Positions 37,401 through 49,400 of a stretch of 64,000 nucleotides of DNA are shown here, in pieces. The stretch comes from Distichodus sexfasciatus (taxonomy: Eukaryota > Chordata > Actinopteri > Characiformes > Distichodontidae). The notes under the pieces were generated by a model that ran no database searches, had not been told where the DNA came from, and saw only the letters and a list, made by a program, of their open reading frames with translations. The translations under genes were made by a program, and so were the position numbers. Position 1 is the stretch's first letter; each line of letters begins with the position of its first letter. The stretch spans positions 1 through 64,000 of the forward strand of contig JAVGVS010000022.1 of the NCBI GenBank assembly GCA_032718565.1, read 5' to 3'.

Positions 37401-40400
37401 AAGTGCGGTAGTACGCGGGTCGGGACACAGCCCATGTGCGAGCTCGCGTTCTCTCAGTGAGGCAGACACAAAAAATAGTGTAAAATTTTTCACGCTTGCG
37501 GAGTTGAAAAGACAAAGGATTTTGCTTGTGAACGATTCAACTGCGTGCTCCGAATTTTGTCTTAAGAATAACACTGTACGTTTTAAGACAGAACCTGAAG
37601 GCTGTATATAATCACACTGCAAAAAATGAAATCTTAACAAGCCAGAAAATCTTAAAAAGAAGAAATAGATCTTGTTTTTTTATTTTAAGAATAACTGACT
37701 TGACTAGACTTGTATGTGTGAGATAAATAATCTAATTTTAAGAAATGTTGGCTACAATTATCTTATTAAGAAAAATTTACTGATTATAAGAACTTCTTAA
37801 AATAAAATAAGAAATTCACTAAAGAGAACGGACAGGTTCACGTGCTCTCCACTACGAGTTAAGAAATTCATGATAACTTTGCTTATTTTAAGAATATTAA
37901 AGAATGTTTCATTTTAAGAAGTTCTTATCAGTAAATTTTTCTTAATAAGATTATTGTAGCCAACATTTCTTAAAATTAGATTATTTATCTCACACATACA
38001 AGTCTAGTCAAGTCAGTTATTCTTAAAATAAAAAAACAAGATCTATTTTTTCTTTTTAAGATTTTCCGGCTTGTTAAGATTTCATTTTTTGCAGTGTATC
38101 CATATTGTATTGTTGCTTTATATTTAACAGGAGATGGGTTTTTATTCAACGTTTGTTTTTCATTTGAATGCCTGGTTGTGTAGACTTTGTGATGTTGACA
38201 TCGACTCGTTATCCATTAAATCAATATGTTGTACGGTGATGAAGCTTGTGATTTTACACCCTGACTGGAAAGCGTGAGTCACAGAGCCAGCGCGGAGATG
38301 CATGGCTTTTTATCGCCATCTGATCCCGGCAATAGTCCTCCATGGTGGTCTGCCTTTTGTTCCTGGCTTGTAGAGGCTAGTGGGGTGTTTTTGGGCGTGT
38401 GTGTGTGTGTGTGTGAGTGTGAGTGAGTGGGTCTGTGCTTCTAGTGTTGTTAGCTCCGTTGGTGCATGGTCTGTGTGGAGGCGGATGGACTGGAAAAAAA
38501 AAATCCCTATTCCATTGAGTGCTTATTAAAATTTCCGGTAACGTTGTCAATGGACAGCTTGCCTGTTGTCCTCTCCTGCGCCAGGCATGAGTCACTGAGG
38601 GTGCTGTCCTCTTCCTCCCCCTCCAGGTGAGGAGCTGCTGATCCAACGCCACGCCCACACCGGCATGCTGAACCCTGGTGACCACTGGCAGGTCATCATG
38701 CATCCGGGAGCCACCGCCCGCTTGGAGTACCGCATCCGGGTCAAGTGCGATGAGAACTACTACGGCAGCAAGTGCAACAAACAGTGCCGGCCTCGGGACG
38801 ACTATTTCGGCCACTACCGCTGCGATCCTTCCGGTAACATTGTCTGCCTCGAGGGCTGGATGGGACAAGACTGCCGGACCGGTACGTAAGAGATGGGGGT
38901 TTTTGGGCCGTTTAGGGGCGGTTTTACACTGCAGCAAGAAACAGAACTTTTAGTATTGCCAAACGGGAACTGTGCAGTGACATTTGGCCGATTTAGGAGC
39001 TTTTTGGTACTAAAAACTGTAAAGGTTCAACCACATTTGGGGGATTTAAGAACGGTTTTCCACTGCACTAAAAATAGCTGTTTTGGTACTACCAGACTGG
39101 AACTGTGCAGACACCTTTGTGAGATTTAAGGGTGTTTTTCCATTGCAACAAAAAAACAGAGCTTTTGGTACTAAAAGCTGGAATGGTGCAACCATATTTG
39201 AGGGATTTAAGGACGGTTTTTGACTGCACTAAAAAAATAGTTCTTTTGGTACTACCAAGCTGGAACTGGGGGATTAAGGGTGTTTTTCCATTGCAACAAA
39301 AGCTAGTGCTTTTTTTTTGGTACTAAAAACTGGAATGGCGCAACCACATTTGAGGGAACTTTTGGTACTACCAAACTGGAACTGTCCAATGACATTTGGC
39401 CAATTTAGGGGGTATTTTTCCATTCCAACAAAACCAGAGCTTTTTGGTACCAAAACCGGAATGGCCCAACCACATCTGGGAAATTTAAGGACTGTTTTCC
39501 ACTGCACAAAAAAATATATGGAGGTATTTAAGGGTGTTTTTCCACTGCACTTAAAACCAGAGCTTTTGGTACCAAAAGATTGGAATGGTGCAACCACATT
39601 TGGGGGATTTAAAGGTGGTTTCCCAATTCAACAAAGAACAGAACTTTTGGTACTACCAAACAGGAACTGTGCCGTCTATTTTTGGGGAGGATTTAAGGAT
39701 GTTTTCCAGCACAACAAAAAGAAGAACCTTTACAAAAAGTTGAAGATTTGTAGGCATTAATTGCGTCGGATGCATTAAGCCTGTCATGGATGGTTCTAGT
39801 TGCATTAACAGTGGATAGACAACAAACAAGAACTAGAACCCACAGATTATGGGCCTTACTCACCAACAAGTCCTTACTATTGGTGCTCACCACCACGGAC
39901 TTGTATTCCACTGCACCAGTACCTTTTGGTTTTGTCAAGGTTTCGGTTCTAGTATTTGATTGCAAGGTGGAAACGTATCTAACGAAGCTAGTATCCCACT
40001 AAAGGTAAATCTACACCTCTGATCTACACCTTGTGCGTTGGCTATTATGTCCATCTTATGCCTGAGGGAGGTCTGTGTGGAAGTTTGGGCCCCAGAGAGC
40101 AGTTAAATCATGACCTTTACCGCCCTGTAAAGAGACCTACTGCTATCAGCAGTTTCGCAGCCCGGTAATCTTTAGTCCTTTACCTAAAGTGTGATGCTCC
40201 GTAAATGACACCTGCATACACCCGGAGTCACACTTTCCGTTAGCTCGGGCCTCGCAGGAGGTGTTGCCCTGCGCACCGCGTCCTCCTCTACACAATTAAG
40301 ACATTAAGGCAGGGTTGTTTTTGTAGGTGGGTGGGCCGGCTTTTTAGGGGGCAGTTGGGCACTAAATCACTGGGCAGGCATGAGGACGAGGCGGGCAGTT

Positions 40401-43400
40401 GGCGGGGGCCGAGCTTTACGTCGGGTCGTAAAAGTGTCCTGCGAGCGTTGTGACATTCTCGCGTCTTGTCCTGGTTGATTGGGGTAGTGCAAACAAACAA
40501 GACTGACTGTGTGTGTGTGTGTTTTTTCCCCTTCTCTGTCTCATTCTCTCTCTCTTTCTCTCTTTCAGCGATCTGTAAGCAGGGCTGTAATCTGATTCAC
40601 GGAGGCTGCTCAGTGCCCGGGGAATGCACGTAAGTGGCAGAGTGTGGTTTCATGCTCGCTTAGCCCAGCTGATCTGGGCTCCTTAAGTTCAGCCGGCCAT
40701 ATGCGCGCATGCTGATAAGGGGTTTTGACCTGTTTACTTTACCATTAATTAATCAGTGCGCTCAAGCCCGTGTTTGTGCAAGCTGTTTTTCCCCTTTTTC
40801 CACCTTTGTTTGTGCAAAAGCTGTCCAATTAAGGATACCACTCACACCTCATACCACTCGGTACTGCACACTTGGTTTGGCGTAATGACGCCACGTGAAA
40901 AATTATAATTTAAAAAATAAATAAAAATAGGTTGCACATGCATGTTAAGTAAGTTGTGGCACATGAAGGACAGTCTTTTTTGCTGCACAGTTGGTTTTAC
41001 ATCACTCACTGAAGCGCATAATAGTAATATTAAACAACTGAATCATGGGGTATATCCGGTCCTCCAGGCCGTCAGCCGAACGGCACGTAAACGCAACAGC
41101 CACGTTTTCGTAGCGTCCGTCTGGATTTCGGCAGAAATTGGCGCCGGGAAAACGTTGCATGCAGCGTTTATGTGACACGCAGGTCACGAACGCCCGCGTG
41201 GACGCTCTGATTCACTCCAATGAGCAGAAAAACGGTGGGCATTCAGTCCACGCTCACCTGACGCCGCGAACGCCGTCTGATTCAGACGTCCATGTGGACT
41301 TGGCCTGAAGCTGTGTAGTTTCAGTGATATTGCGTTATTAATCATTTTTGAGTGCTACCCAGCCTCTATAGACCTGATGTCAGAGCTCCGTCTTGCACGG
41401 AGGCACCAGTAAACCTTGCCCGAGGGTAGCCTTTTTCACACAGATCAGTGAGAAGCCGCAGATCTCCCAGTCATTATTTCCCAGAAGTGTTTTATAAGTA
41501 AAAATGTGCAGTTTAAAGGATCTAGACGTGGTATATACTACCTCAAAGAGCAGATGACTGGCTTGTGCCTTCAGGGGGTAAGCCACTCGACCAAATGAAA
41601 CCGCAAAGCTCACTTAATTTAAGAATTTAAGGATAATTTCTAGCTTCTCAAAGAGCTTTAGGTTTATTGTTTAGAAGTCATTTAGTTCTTACTTTATTGA
41701 TTTCTTAATGATTCAAAAATTGCTTTACATAAGTGGATTCATGGTTTCGGTGTGGAATTCCCCATTATCCTCGGATTACGCAAATACATATTTCCACGTT
41801 CTCTGTGCCAAAGACTTTGTCCAAGCTTGATGTGTTGGAACATGACTCACCTCCTAAAGCATTTCATACTTCATTAGATTAGCAAGCAGTTAAAAAAAAA
41901 TCAACAACAGCCTTTCTGCTCGGGCCACAGGAAAGAGAGCCACTTCCTCTGCTGTGGCGTGCAGTGGAATCCTCCGACGTCACCATCCCTGTCCCCGTCC
42001 CCTTCAGCATCTTCCTGCCCCGGCCCGATGTTTGGCTCCCCACACTTCCTAAGCCACAGGAAGAGCCCAGAAGAGTCTCTTCTAAAACCCCCCTCCACCT
42101 ACCTGAAATCATGCCCCGGAGAAAAGCTCGGCTCTTTGCTTCTTTGCCTCAGTAGGCAGTGCCTACAAATGGCCATGAACACACAGCAGGGGAGGCGACG
42201 ATGTGATGTGGGGGTGTCGAATGTTCTTTGACATTCATCACGGAGGCCCCCCCCCCCACTGCTGCGGGATTACTATAGACCGGCGGCCTCGAGCATCCCC
42301 ACCTCCACCCGCCAACCCCCCACCCGCTGTCCGTCTCTTTCTGCACATCCTGACAGGCATGCAGTTCCAGAGAAAAGAGTGTTTTTAAGCCTTGAAAATC
42401 TGAATCAGTCGCTCATTTCTTTTTCATGTTAAAATCAAAAATCCAATATTTGTTTCCGCACCACAATGAAAAAGGGAATAACGAGTTGTTTTCAGATTTC
42501 CCATTTTGCGCTCAAATACACGGCCTCATGTTCCATTTTGGATTTTTGTTGAACACAAAATTTACTCAGTTGTGACCATAAAGCAGATGAAGAAGCTAGG
42601 ACACCAGAAGGTTCTGTGCAGAGAAAAAGTCATGTCAGATACCAAACTAGAAATGACAGCTAACTCATAAATATACACTACCAGTCAAAAGTTTGGACAC
42701 ACCTTCCCATTCAATGTTTTTTCTTTATTTTCATTACTATTTACATTGTAAAGACATCTAAAGACATCAAAACTATGAATGAACTGTGTAAAGGCCATAT
42801 GACCCAGAAGGAGAGTGATGGAGTGCTGCGCCAGATGGCCTGGCCTCCACGGTCACCTGACCAAACCCAATCGAGATGGTTTGGGATGAGATGGACCGCA
42901 GAGTGAAGGCAAAAGGGCCAACAAGTGCGCAGCATCTCTGGGAACTCCTTCAAACCATTTCAGGTGACTACCTCATGAAGCTCATCGAGAGAATGCCGAG
43001 AGTGTGCAAAGCAGTGATCAAAGCAAAGGGTGGTTATTTGCAAGAATCTAAAATATAACACGTTCTGGGTTATTTCACACTTTTTGTTTACTACATAATT
43101 CCACGTGTGTTCATTCATAGTAGTCATGATAATAAAGAATAAAACCTTGAATGGGAAGGTGTGTCCAAACTTTTGACTGGTAGTGTACATAAACACAAGA
43201 TAAACCAAAACGGATTACGTGTGTGTTTTTTACATTTTGTCAACAAAATTTGAAATCAGAAAGTGATGCATTGTACATTATTTTCATTTTTTTGTGTTCT
43301 CATTGTTTTCATTTTGGTTTTGATTTTAAAAAACTAATGAACTAATGATTCCTGAAAATATGCTGCATTCCATTTGCTATTGGTTCCAAGATTCAGTCGA

Positions 43401-46400
43401 CGAGATTACGTCACATCTGCTAAAAATACAGTAAAAACTGCACTGGATGCATTCCATTTGCCACAGGAGAGCCGAACTCAGATAGAAGATTTTTATACTT
43501 CTTTACTGGTCCTGTTCGCTTTTCTGTTTGGGCTAACTATGCTAGTCGTTTGGTTTTAAAAACATCGACCAGCCATATTAGCATCAGCACTTGATAAACG
43601 CAGTATTTCACGTATAACATCATATGTACACAGCTGACCAAGTTGCACACAAACAACACTGAATGCTGAAAATGTAACAAATCAAAGCATTTATTACAGA
43701 CTTTATTACAGCAGCCATCTTGGATTCTGAACTCAGGGTCCTCTGTGCTGCTCCGAGATATTTGGTCGGATGTCCGAGAAACGGGGGCACCGCATGGCGT
43801 CACTTCCGGCTTCAGCCCTCCAGAAACGACCGAGTGCCAAGGGCAATTGCAATGCACCACTTTTCCAGACAGTCGCTGGTGGGATGTTGGTGGGATGTGT
43901 TTGATTTATATCACCGGAAGGAACAATGCGTCCTCTCCATTTCCATTATTGATTGGGGCGGCCAGGTGCGCAGTGAGAAACATTACAACTCATGTGGGGA
44001 GGAACCGAGGGAGCATCAGTCAGCCCCGGCACCCCTGCAGGATGTAATGACCCCCTTCCCACCCATCATCCCCCTAGTTCAGGGAAGTTCGAGGAAGGAA
44101 GGGCGGAGAAGGCGCAAGAAGTCACATCATGGCTTTTCTTTGGAATCAAATAGCGGAGGCATTATCTTTATCCAGTCTGAGGGCGTCTTTTCTTTGTGCC
44201 GCCCTGCCGTACAGCTCGAACAGAAAAACGCCAGAGGAATTTGTATTTGGGGCCCCCCTCCTGCCCCACGCGGGGCTCCTGCGTGTTCCGGCACATGGGC
44301 TCCGGGAGGCTGGTTTCGACGACTGCGGACTTGTCTCGGCAAAACGGCGCTCCCCTTGCCAAGTCTTTTCTCTTTGGAGTGAGTGAGCTTACGTTTGGCA
44401 GCGCCTGGCAACACGGAACGCCTCCGAGCTGGCACGGCTTTTCGGTTTCCCTCTGCGTGTGATGGGCAGCCCACACACTCTTTCATGCGCTAGTAGTAAA
44501 GTTGTATCTGGGCAACGCGGGGCTCGGCGCTTATTTCAGACTCTGAGACCCTAATGTGGCTTCTGGAAGCAGGATGTGCTTATGAAGACGGAGCAGGTGC
44601 ATTTGGGCTGGAATCTGGGCTCAGATGAGAACACAGTCAATATCAAAACTCAAATTTATCTCATTTACATGAAGAGTTTTGTTGTTTTTATCCTGACGCA
44701 AACATACACAGATATAGCGGCAGTAGGTAGCGTAATAGTTAGGGAGCTCGCCCAGTGATCGGAAGGTCACCGGTTCGAATCCCTGGACCAGTAAAGGTAC
44801 CACTGAGGTACTCATGAGCAAGGTACTGTCCCCAAGCACTGCTGCCCATTTCTCCTTTCCGGATGGGTCAAATGCAGAGGTCATATTCCGTTGTTGTACG
44901 CTGTGTGCTGTGCTATGGTGTGTTCGCAATGACAAAATAATCACTCACTTTCATCTAAAGAGAGCAACCTTCATGTGCACAACATGCTTCCACATTTTCA
45001 CTCTCATTTTGTTCCTGATTGATTTTAAACGGAAGATTCGACCCTAAATTTTAAAGGGTTCAAAGTGGCCTAAAAACGCACAACCGCGCTCTGAGGTACA
45101 CGAACAGGGACCGTGCCGTTGCAGCCGGCAGCTGGAGTTAGGCCATGCCTGTCCTACAGGACTACGCTCCTAAAATAGCCTACTCAGAAATGACAAGACA
45201 GCTGAGACAGAGCGAGAGGGAGAGAAAACCACTGGCCTTGGAATAGTAGAGCGCTGCTGTAAACCAATGATTAGCTAACCCCCTCACCGCCGCTCCTCTC
45301 CGCATACCCTCCGGCTCCCGCCATGTCACTTGTGCAGGAGGTGTGTGTTTATACACTTGGAAGTGTTCTTAACCTTTGTCACCCTGCAAGGTCTTGGCCA
45401 AGATTAGTGGTCTGCAGGGACGGCGTTGCAACAAGGGCCGGTTTTCATTTAGGACGTCACTGGACGGGAACTGGGACCTGATTGTGTCGTACTTTTGGGG
45501 TTTTTTAGGTGTAATTATGGCTGGCAGGGGCAGTTCTGCGATGAGTGCCTTCCTTATCCAGGCTGTCTTCACGGGACCTGCGAGAACCCCTGGCAGTGCA
45601 ACTGCGAGAAGAACTGGGGCGGACTGCTGTGTGATAAAGGTAAAAAAACAACAACCCATAAACTATGAGCAAATAAATCTTTGAATCAAATGTTGACCGA
45701 TTTTCAAATTTCAAAATTCTTTCTTTTCTTTTTCACCACACTTTACACATGTAGCTACAGTACCTTTATTGATGTGAGGGCGTGGAGGATGTTTTCTGTT
45801 TCCTAATTACAGCACCTCAGACTTAAGGACTAAAGGTCGACCGATTATTGGTTTTTCATGGTCGATATCGTTACCGCTAATTGCTAGATAATGGGGCCAA
45901 TAAGCGATATTTGGAACCGATATGCAAAAATAAAGAACATTCTGACTTTTACAAACACCAAACCCGGCTGAAATTCTCCTCTCACCTCTTCACCTTCTTG
46001 GAGCGTCACGCTGTGTTCGTGTGTCAGTGACAACAAGGCTTCAGTGTGGATTTGCAATGATTCGCGTGACGTATAGCCAATCAGAGACTGTTGTGACCGG
46101 GATATTAAATAAAGAAGCGAGTCGAGAGCAAATGGCACAGAGAAGAGAGCCACAGTAGCGCACCTTGTAAATGACTTAATATCAGTGATGGTCAGAATTA
46201 ACTGATTATTGGCCGAATGCCTAATATCAGCCCCCGATAATGGGCCGACCCTTATGTTAGGACCTTGCTCAGGGGTCCAATGATGGTTCCTGGGAATCAG
46301 ACCCCAACTCTTATGATCACTATTACAGGGTTCTAGTACTTATCCCACTGCTCTTCCAGGATAGGGAGTGTGGTGGTCTTACTAGTAGGTTACTCACCTG

Positions 46401-49400
46401 TGGACCATGAGGTTGTGGTTCAGATCCATTCAGCACTGTCACCACTGGAGCCCTGAGCAAGACCCTTAACCTCAAGTTGCTCCGGGGAGACTGTCCCCGT
46501 TATTAGGCAGTATAGGTCTTTCTGGATAAGAGCATCTGATACGTGATGTGTAAATGTAAATGAATGAGCGTGAGGCTTGAATTTATCTTCTGTTGGTCCC
46601 AAACCATCTCCTGCCACTAGACTTTAGTAAACGTGAGCTGCAATAACCTGCCCGTCGGCTACCTCACACCGAAGGCCCGTCAGTTCCGGCGTATTTGACC
46701 GGTATTACCGCCCCTTCCATTTGGCTGATTTGTTGGCTGCAGTGTCAGCGTAGCTCCCGGTCATGTGACGCAGCGCACACTCTCCCAGCCGCTTACTGGA
46801 TATTGATGTCGTGATTGGAGTGGCTCCGGGACATCCGATCCCCCGGCCACCGTGTGGCCTGGAAGGCTCTTAGGAATGTGAGGCGGCCACAAGGTCAGCG
46901 GTCCCTGTGGCCCTCACTTTATTTATTTACCCGCCTTTATGTGCAAGGCCTCACCTTATAAGGCACGTGGTGGCACCGGCCAGCCTTCTCTCATGGTTTG
47001 ACAGCTGCCTTTCCCAGAATGAGACGTCCTCGGAAGTGTCGGCGGTGCCAGAAAGGGTCAGATTCTTCGCAGTAGTTGAAGTCCGGCACGTTTCGCCGCC
47101 ACCCACAGGGGCAGTGGTAGGTAAATGGTTAGGGAGTTCAGAGGGTCACCGGTTCAAATCCTGGTCTGGTAAAGGTTCCGCTGAGGCACCCGTAGATGAG
47201 GTACCGCCCCAAAGTGCTGCTCCCCAGTCGCTGTCCATGTCAGCAGCTCTTTCTAGGATAGGTCAAATGCAGAGGTCACAGTTCGCTGTTGTGCTGTTCT
47301 CAGTGACTATCACTCACACGTTTTTCTCCCCCGTGCAGACCTGAACTACTGTGGAACCCACCACCCCTGCGTGAATGGGGGCACCTGCATAAACTCTGAG
47401 CCAAACGAGTACAACTGCGCCTGTCCCGAAGGGTACTCTGGCAAGAACTGCGAGATCGGTAAGCGGTCAAAGCTGTGTGTTTCATCGGTGATGGAGCTAC
47501 GTGGGTTGGATTGCGTTAAAATCATTTGCATTCCAGCTGGTGCCGTGCCAGGACAAGTTGCCCTGCTGGTCACTGGGCTGCTCTTGGATGCTACTGCCCT
47601 GTTGCTAATTAAGTGTGGAATTGTCTTCTGCAGCTGAGCATGCCTGTGTGTCCAACCCCTGTGCCAATGGGGGCACCTGTCACGAGGTTCCGTCTGGATT
47701 CGAGTGCCAGTGTCCTCCGGGCTGGGAGGGCCCTACGTGCGCTAAAGGTGAGTGGGTGTTTACTTGTGTTAGCATGCATGTGTGCTTCAGGGGTGTAGCG
47801 CTATATTGCTCTACGTCAGTACACTGATTTATTGCGTGGCAAAAAACATATATTGCAATCTCCGTTTTCCCCAGTGTCAGGCAGTCCTACTTTGTTCCCC
47901 TCATCTCACACACACACACACGTCCAGATGCTGTGGCCAGGCTGGGCTCCCGCTGTGTGGAGATGGCCGATGTGGGCTAGTGGCCGCTCAGTGGGGGCCC
48001 TGTGTGTGTGCTGGGCCTGGCTAAGCGCTCGTAGGGGCCTGGATTAGAGGCCAGTGATACTGATCAGCGAGACAGGGGGGGATTTGCATAATCTGCCTTC
48101 ACTTTGAACCAACCTTCTTTTGGCTCTGCAAATCGGTAACGCAGCATGTCGTCCTGCCGCTCTCCCCCCCACCCCACTCCTCACTCACCTCCTTACCCCA
48201 AATCCTGAAATCAGCCCACCTTTTCTGCTGCAGGACCCCCTGCTAGATTTGGAACAAATGCCTCTACCCCCAACGCCCCCACCCCCTCCTATTTGCTCTC
48301 CTGGGCTTTCTCTCTCTCTCTCTCTCTCTCTCTGTAAGTCTCCTCTCATCAGGGTGCTGTAAGGTGGTGGTGTTTGCTTGATTTAATCGAGAAATAATCT
48401 GAACCAACATTCGGAAGCTGTGTATTTTAAATTCTGTAAATCCTTTTGTCCTTGTCCTTCAGTTGTATTAAAATCACAAAGATATGCACCCTTTCATTAG
48501 ATAACCATATCCTATCATTTAAAGTTGTTCAAACATCACAGTACAAAGTGTGAACTATGAGGGCAAAAATGTAACGTAAAAGCCCAAAACAAAGTCATTT
48601 TTCATTAATCGTACTCAAATCGTGATACTTATTTGAAGTTCCACCTTCCTCCTCACTTGCTGCCAGACCAGCCCTACTTCACCTTTACCGTACAGATGAG
48701 AAGACTCCCATTGGAATTTGCTATTCTGCGTTTTCAAAAGCCTCCCTTCCCCGCGCCACGCCACCCATAATATAAGAGATGTGTCAAGATAAAAGAGGAG
48801 AAGTGTGTAGGATGCTTTTCTTTCATATAATTTCATATAATCCTCCTGTTGTCTGGTGGACTTCACGTTCGTGCCAGCATCACAAGTGTGAGGATTGGAC
48901 GGTTAATAGTAGCTAATCTGCCAACCTCTAGATTAGCCTGACCGCTAATCGCGTTACAATAAGAGGCCAGGACCATTCTCTGTAACTCCCTTACTTATCA
49001 ATCTGATCTTTTGTTACTTGTCTTTTTCTTTGTTTTATGCAGATATTCTGTGTTATTTTGTATTGAAATCCGCGTTCGTTCCCATTTTATGTCAACATTG
49101 TAACGTGTTCCTTTGAGAGCGGTAGTGTAGATGCTGCTATTCGGCCTCATCGCGATGCCGTCTTCTTTTACTGTCTATGTACGCGTAGATGCAGCAGGAT
49201 TTATTTTATGTTTCCTGGAGGGACATAGTCAAAGCGCTGGAGGAAACCCTGCTGTTTATCCCCTCCTTCACTCACCGCGACCTCCTGGTTGCCCGACATC
49301 TTTTCTTCCTCGCGCAACCACTTAGCTAATGTTTACCACACAGCTTCTTCGTGTACAATGGGCAAATTTTCATCGTTGGCCGTGATTGGCTGTTGTGCTG

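Larger units (their letters stand above)
28862..38626 (+). other. Intron 3 (9.8 kb)
   Basis: Repeat-rich apart from 30120-31620 and 36100-36560, which look mostly unique. Contains at least five DNA transposon copies, two SINEs and one large foldback element, listed separately. Fragments of TATCGG-type elements also occur near 29083-29150 and 36932-37020. No coding exon seen. Confidence 0.85.
40630..45508 (+). other. Intron 5 (4.9 kb)
   Basis: Holds a PIF-like MITE relic, a Tc1 copy and a SINE. 41310-42660 and 43190-44710 are mostly unique; 43720-44480 is GC-rich with overlapping chance ORFs on both strands. A C run lies at about 42249-42257. Confidence 0.85.
45640..47338 (+). other. Intron 6 (1.7 kb)
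   Basis: Nearly all repeat: a GTCGACCGAT MITE (45833-46251), a family 2 SINE pair (46254-46562) and a family 1 SINE ending about 20 bp from exon 7. Confidence 0.88.

Noticed and set aside
38882..38890. Alternative exon 4 donor four bases downstream (GTAAGA at 38886)
   Set aside because: Adds 4 nt and breaks the frame into exon 5; GTACGT at 38882 gives the expected 255 nt.
38377..38937. 186-codon ORF on the minus strand
   Set aside because: Antisense shadow of exon 4 and its flanks; the + strand carries the DSL domain with correct splice sites.
39317..39760. 147-codon ORF in intron 4
   Set aside because: By-product of the stop-poor minisatellite unit.
43720..44382. 220-codon ORF in intron 5 as a nested gene
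   Set aside because: GC-rich block open in several frames at once; no homology recognised. Kept only as a low-interest observation.
44719..44953. tRNA gene suggested by an intact-looking B box
   Set aside because: It is one of many SINE copies; no acceptor stem or cloverleaf is maintained.
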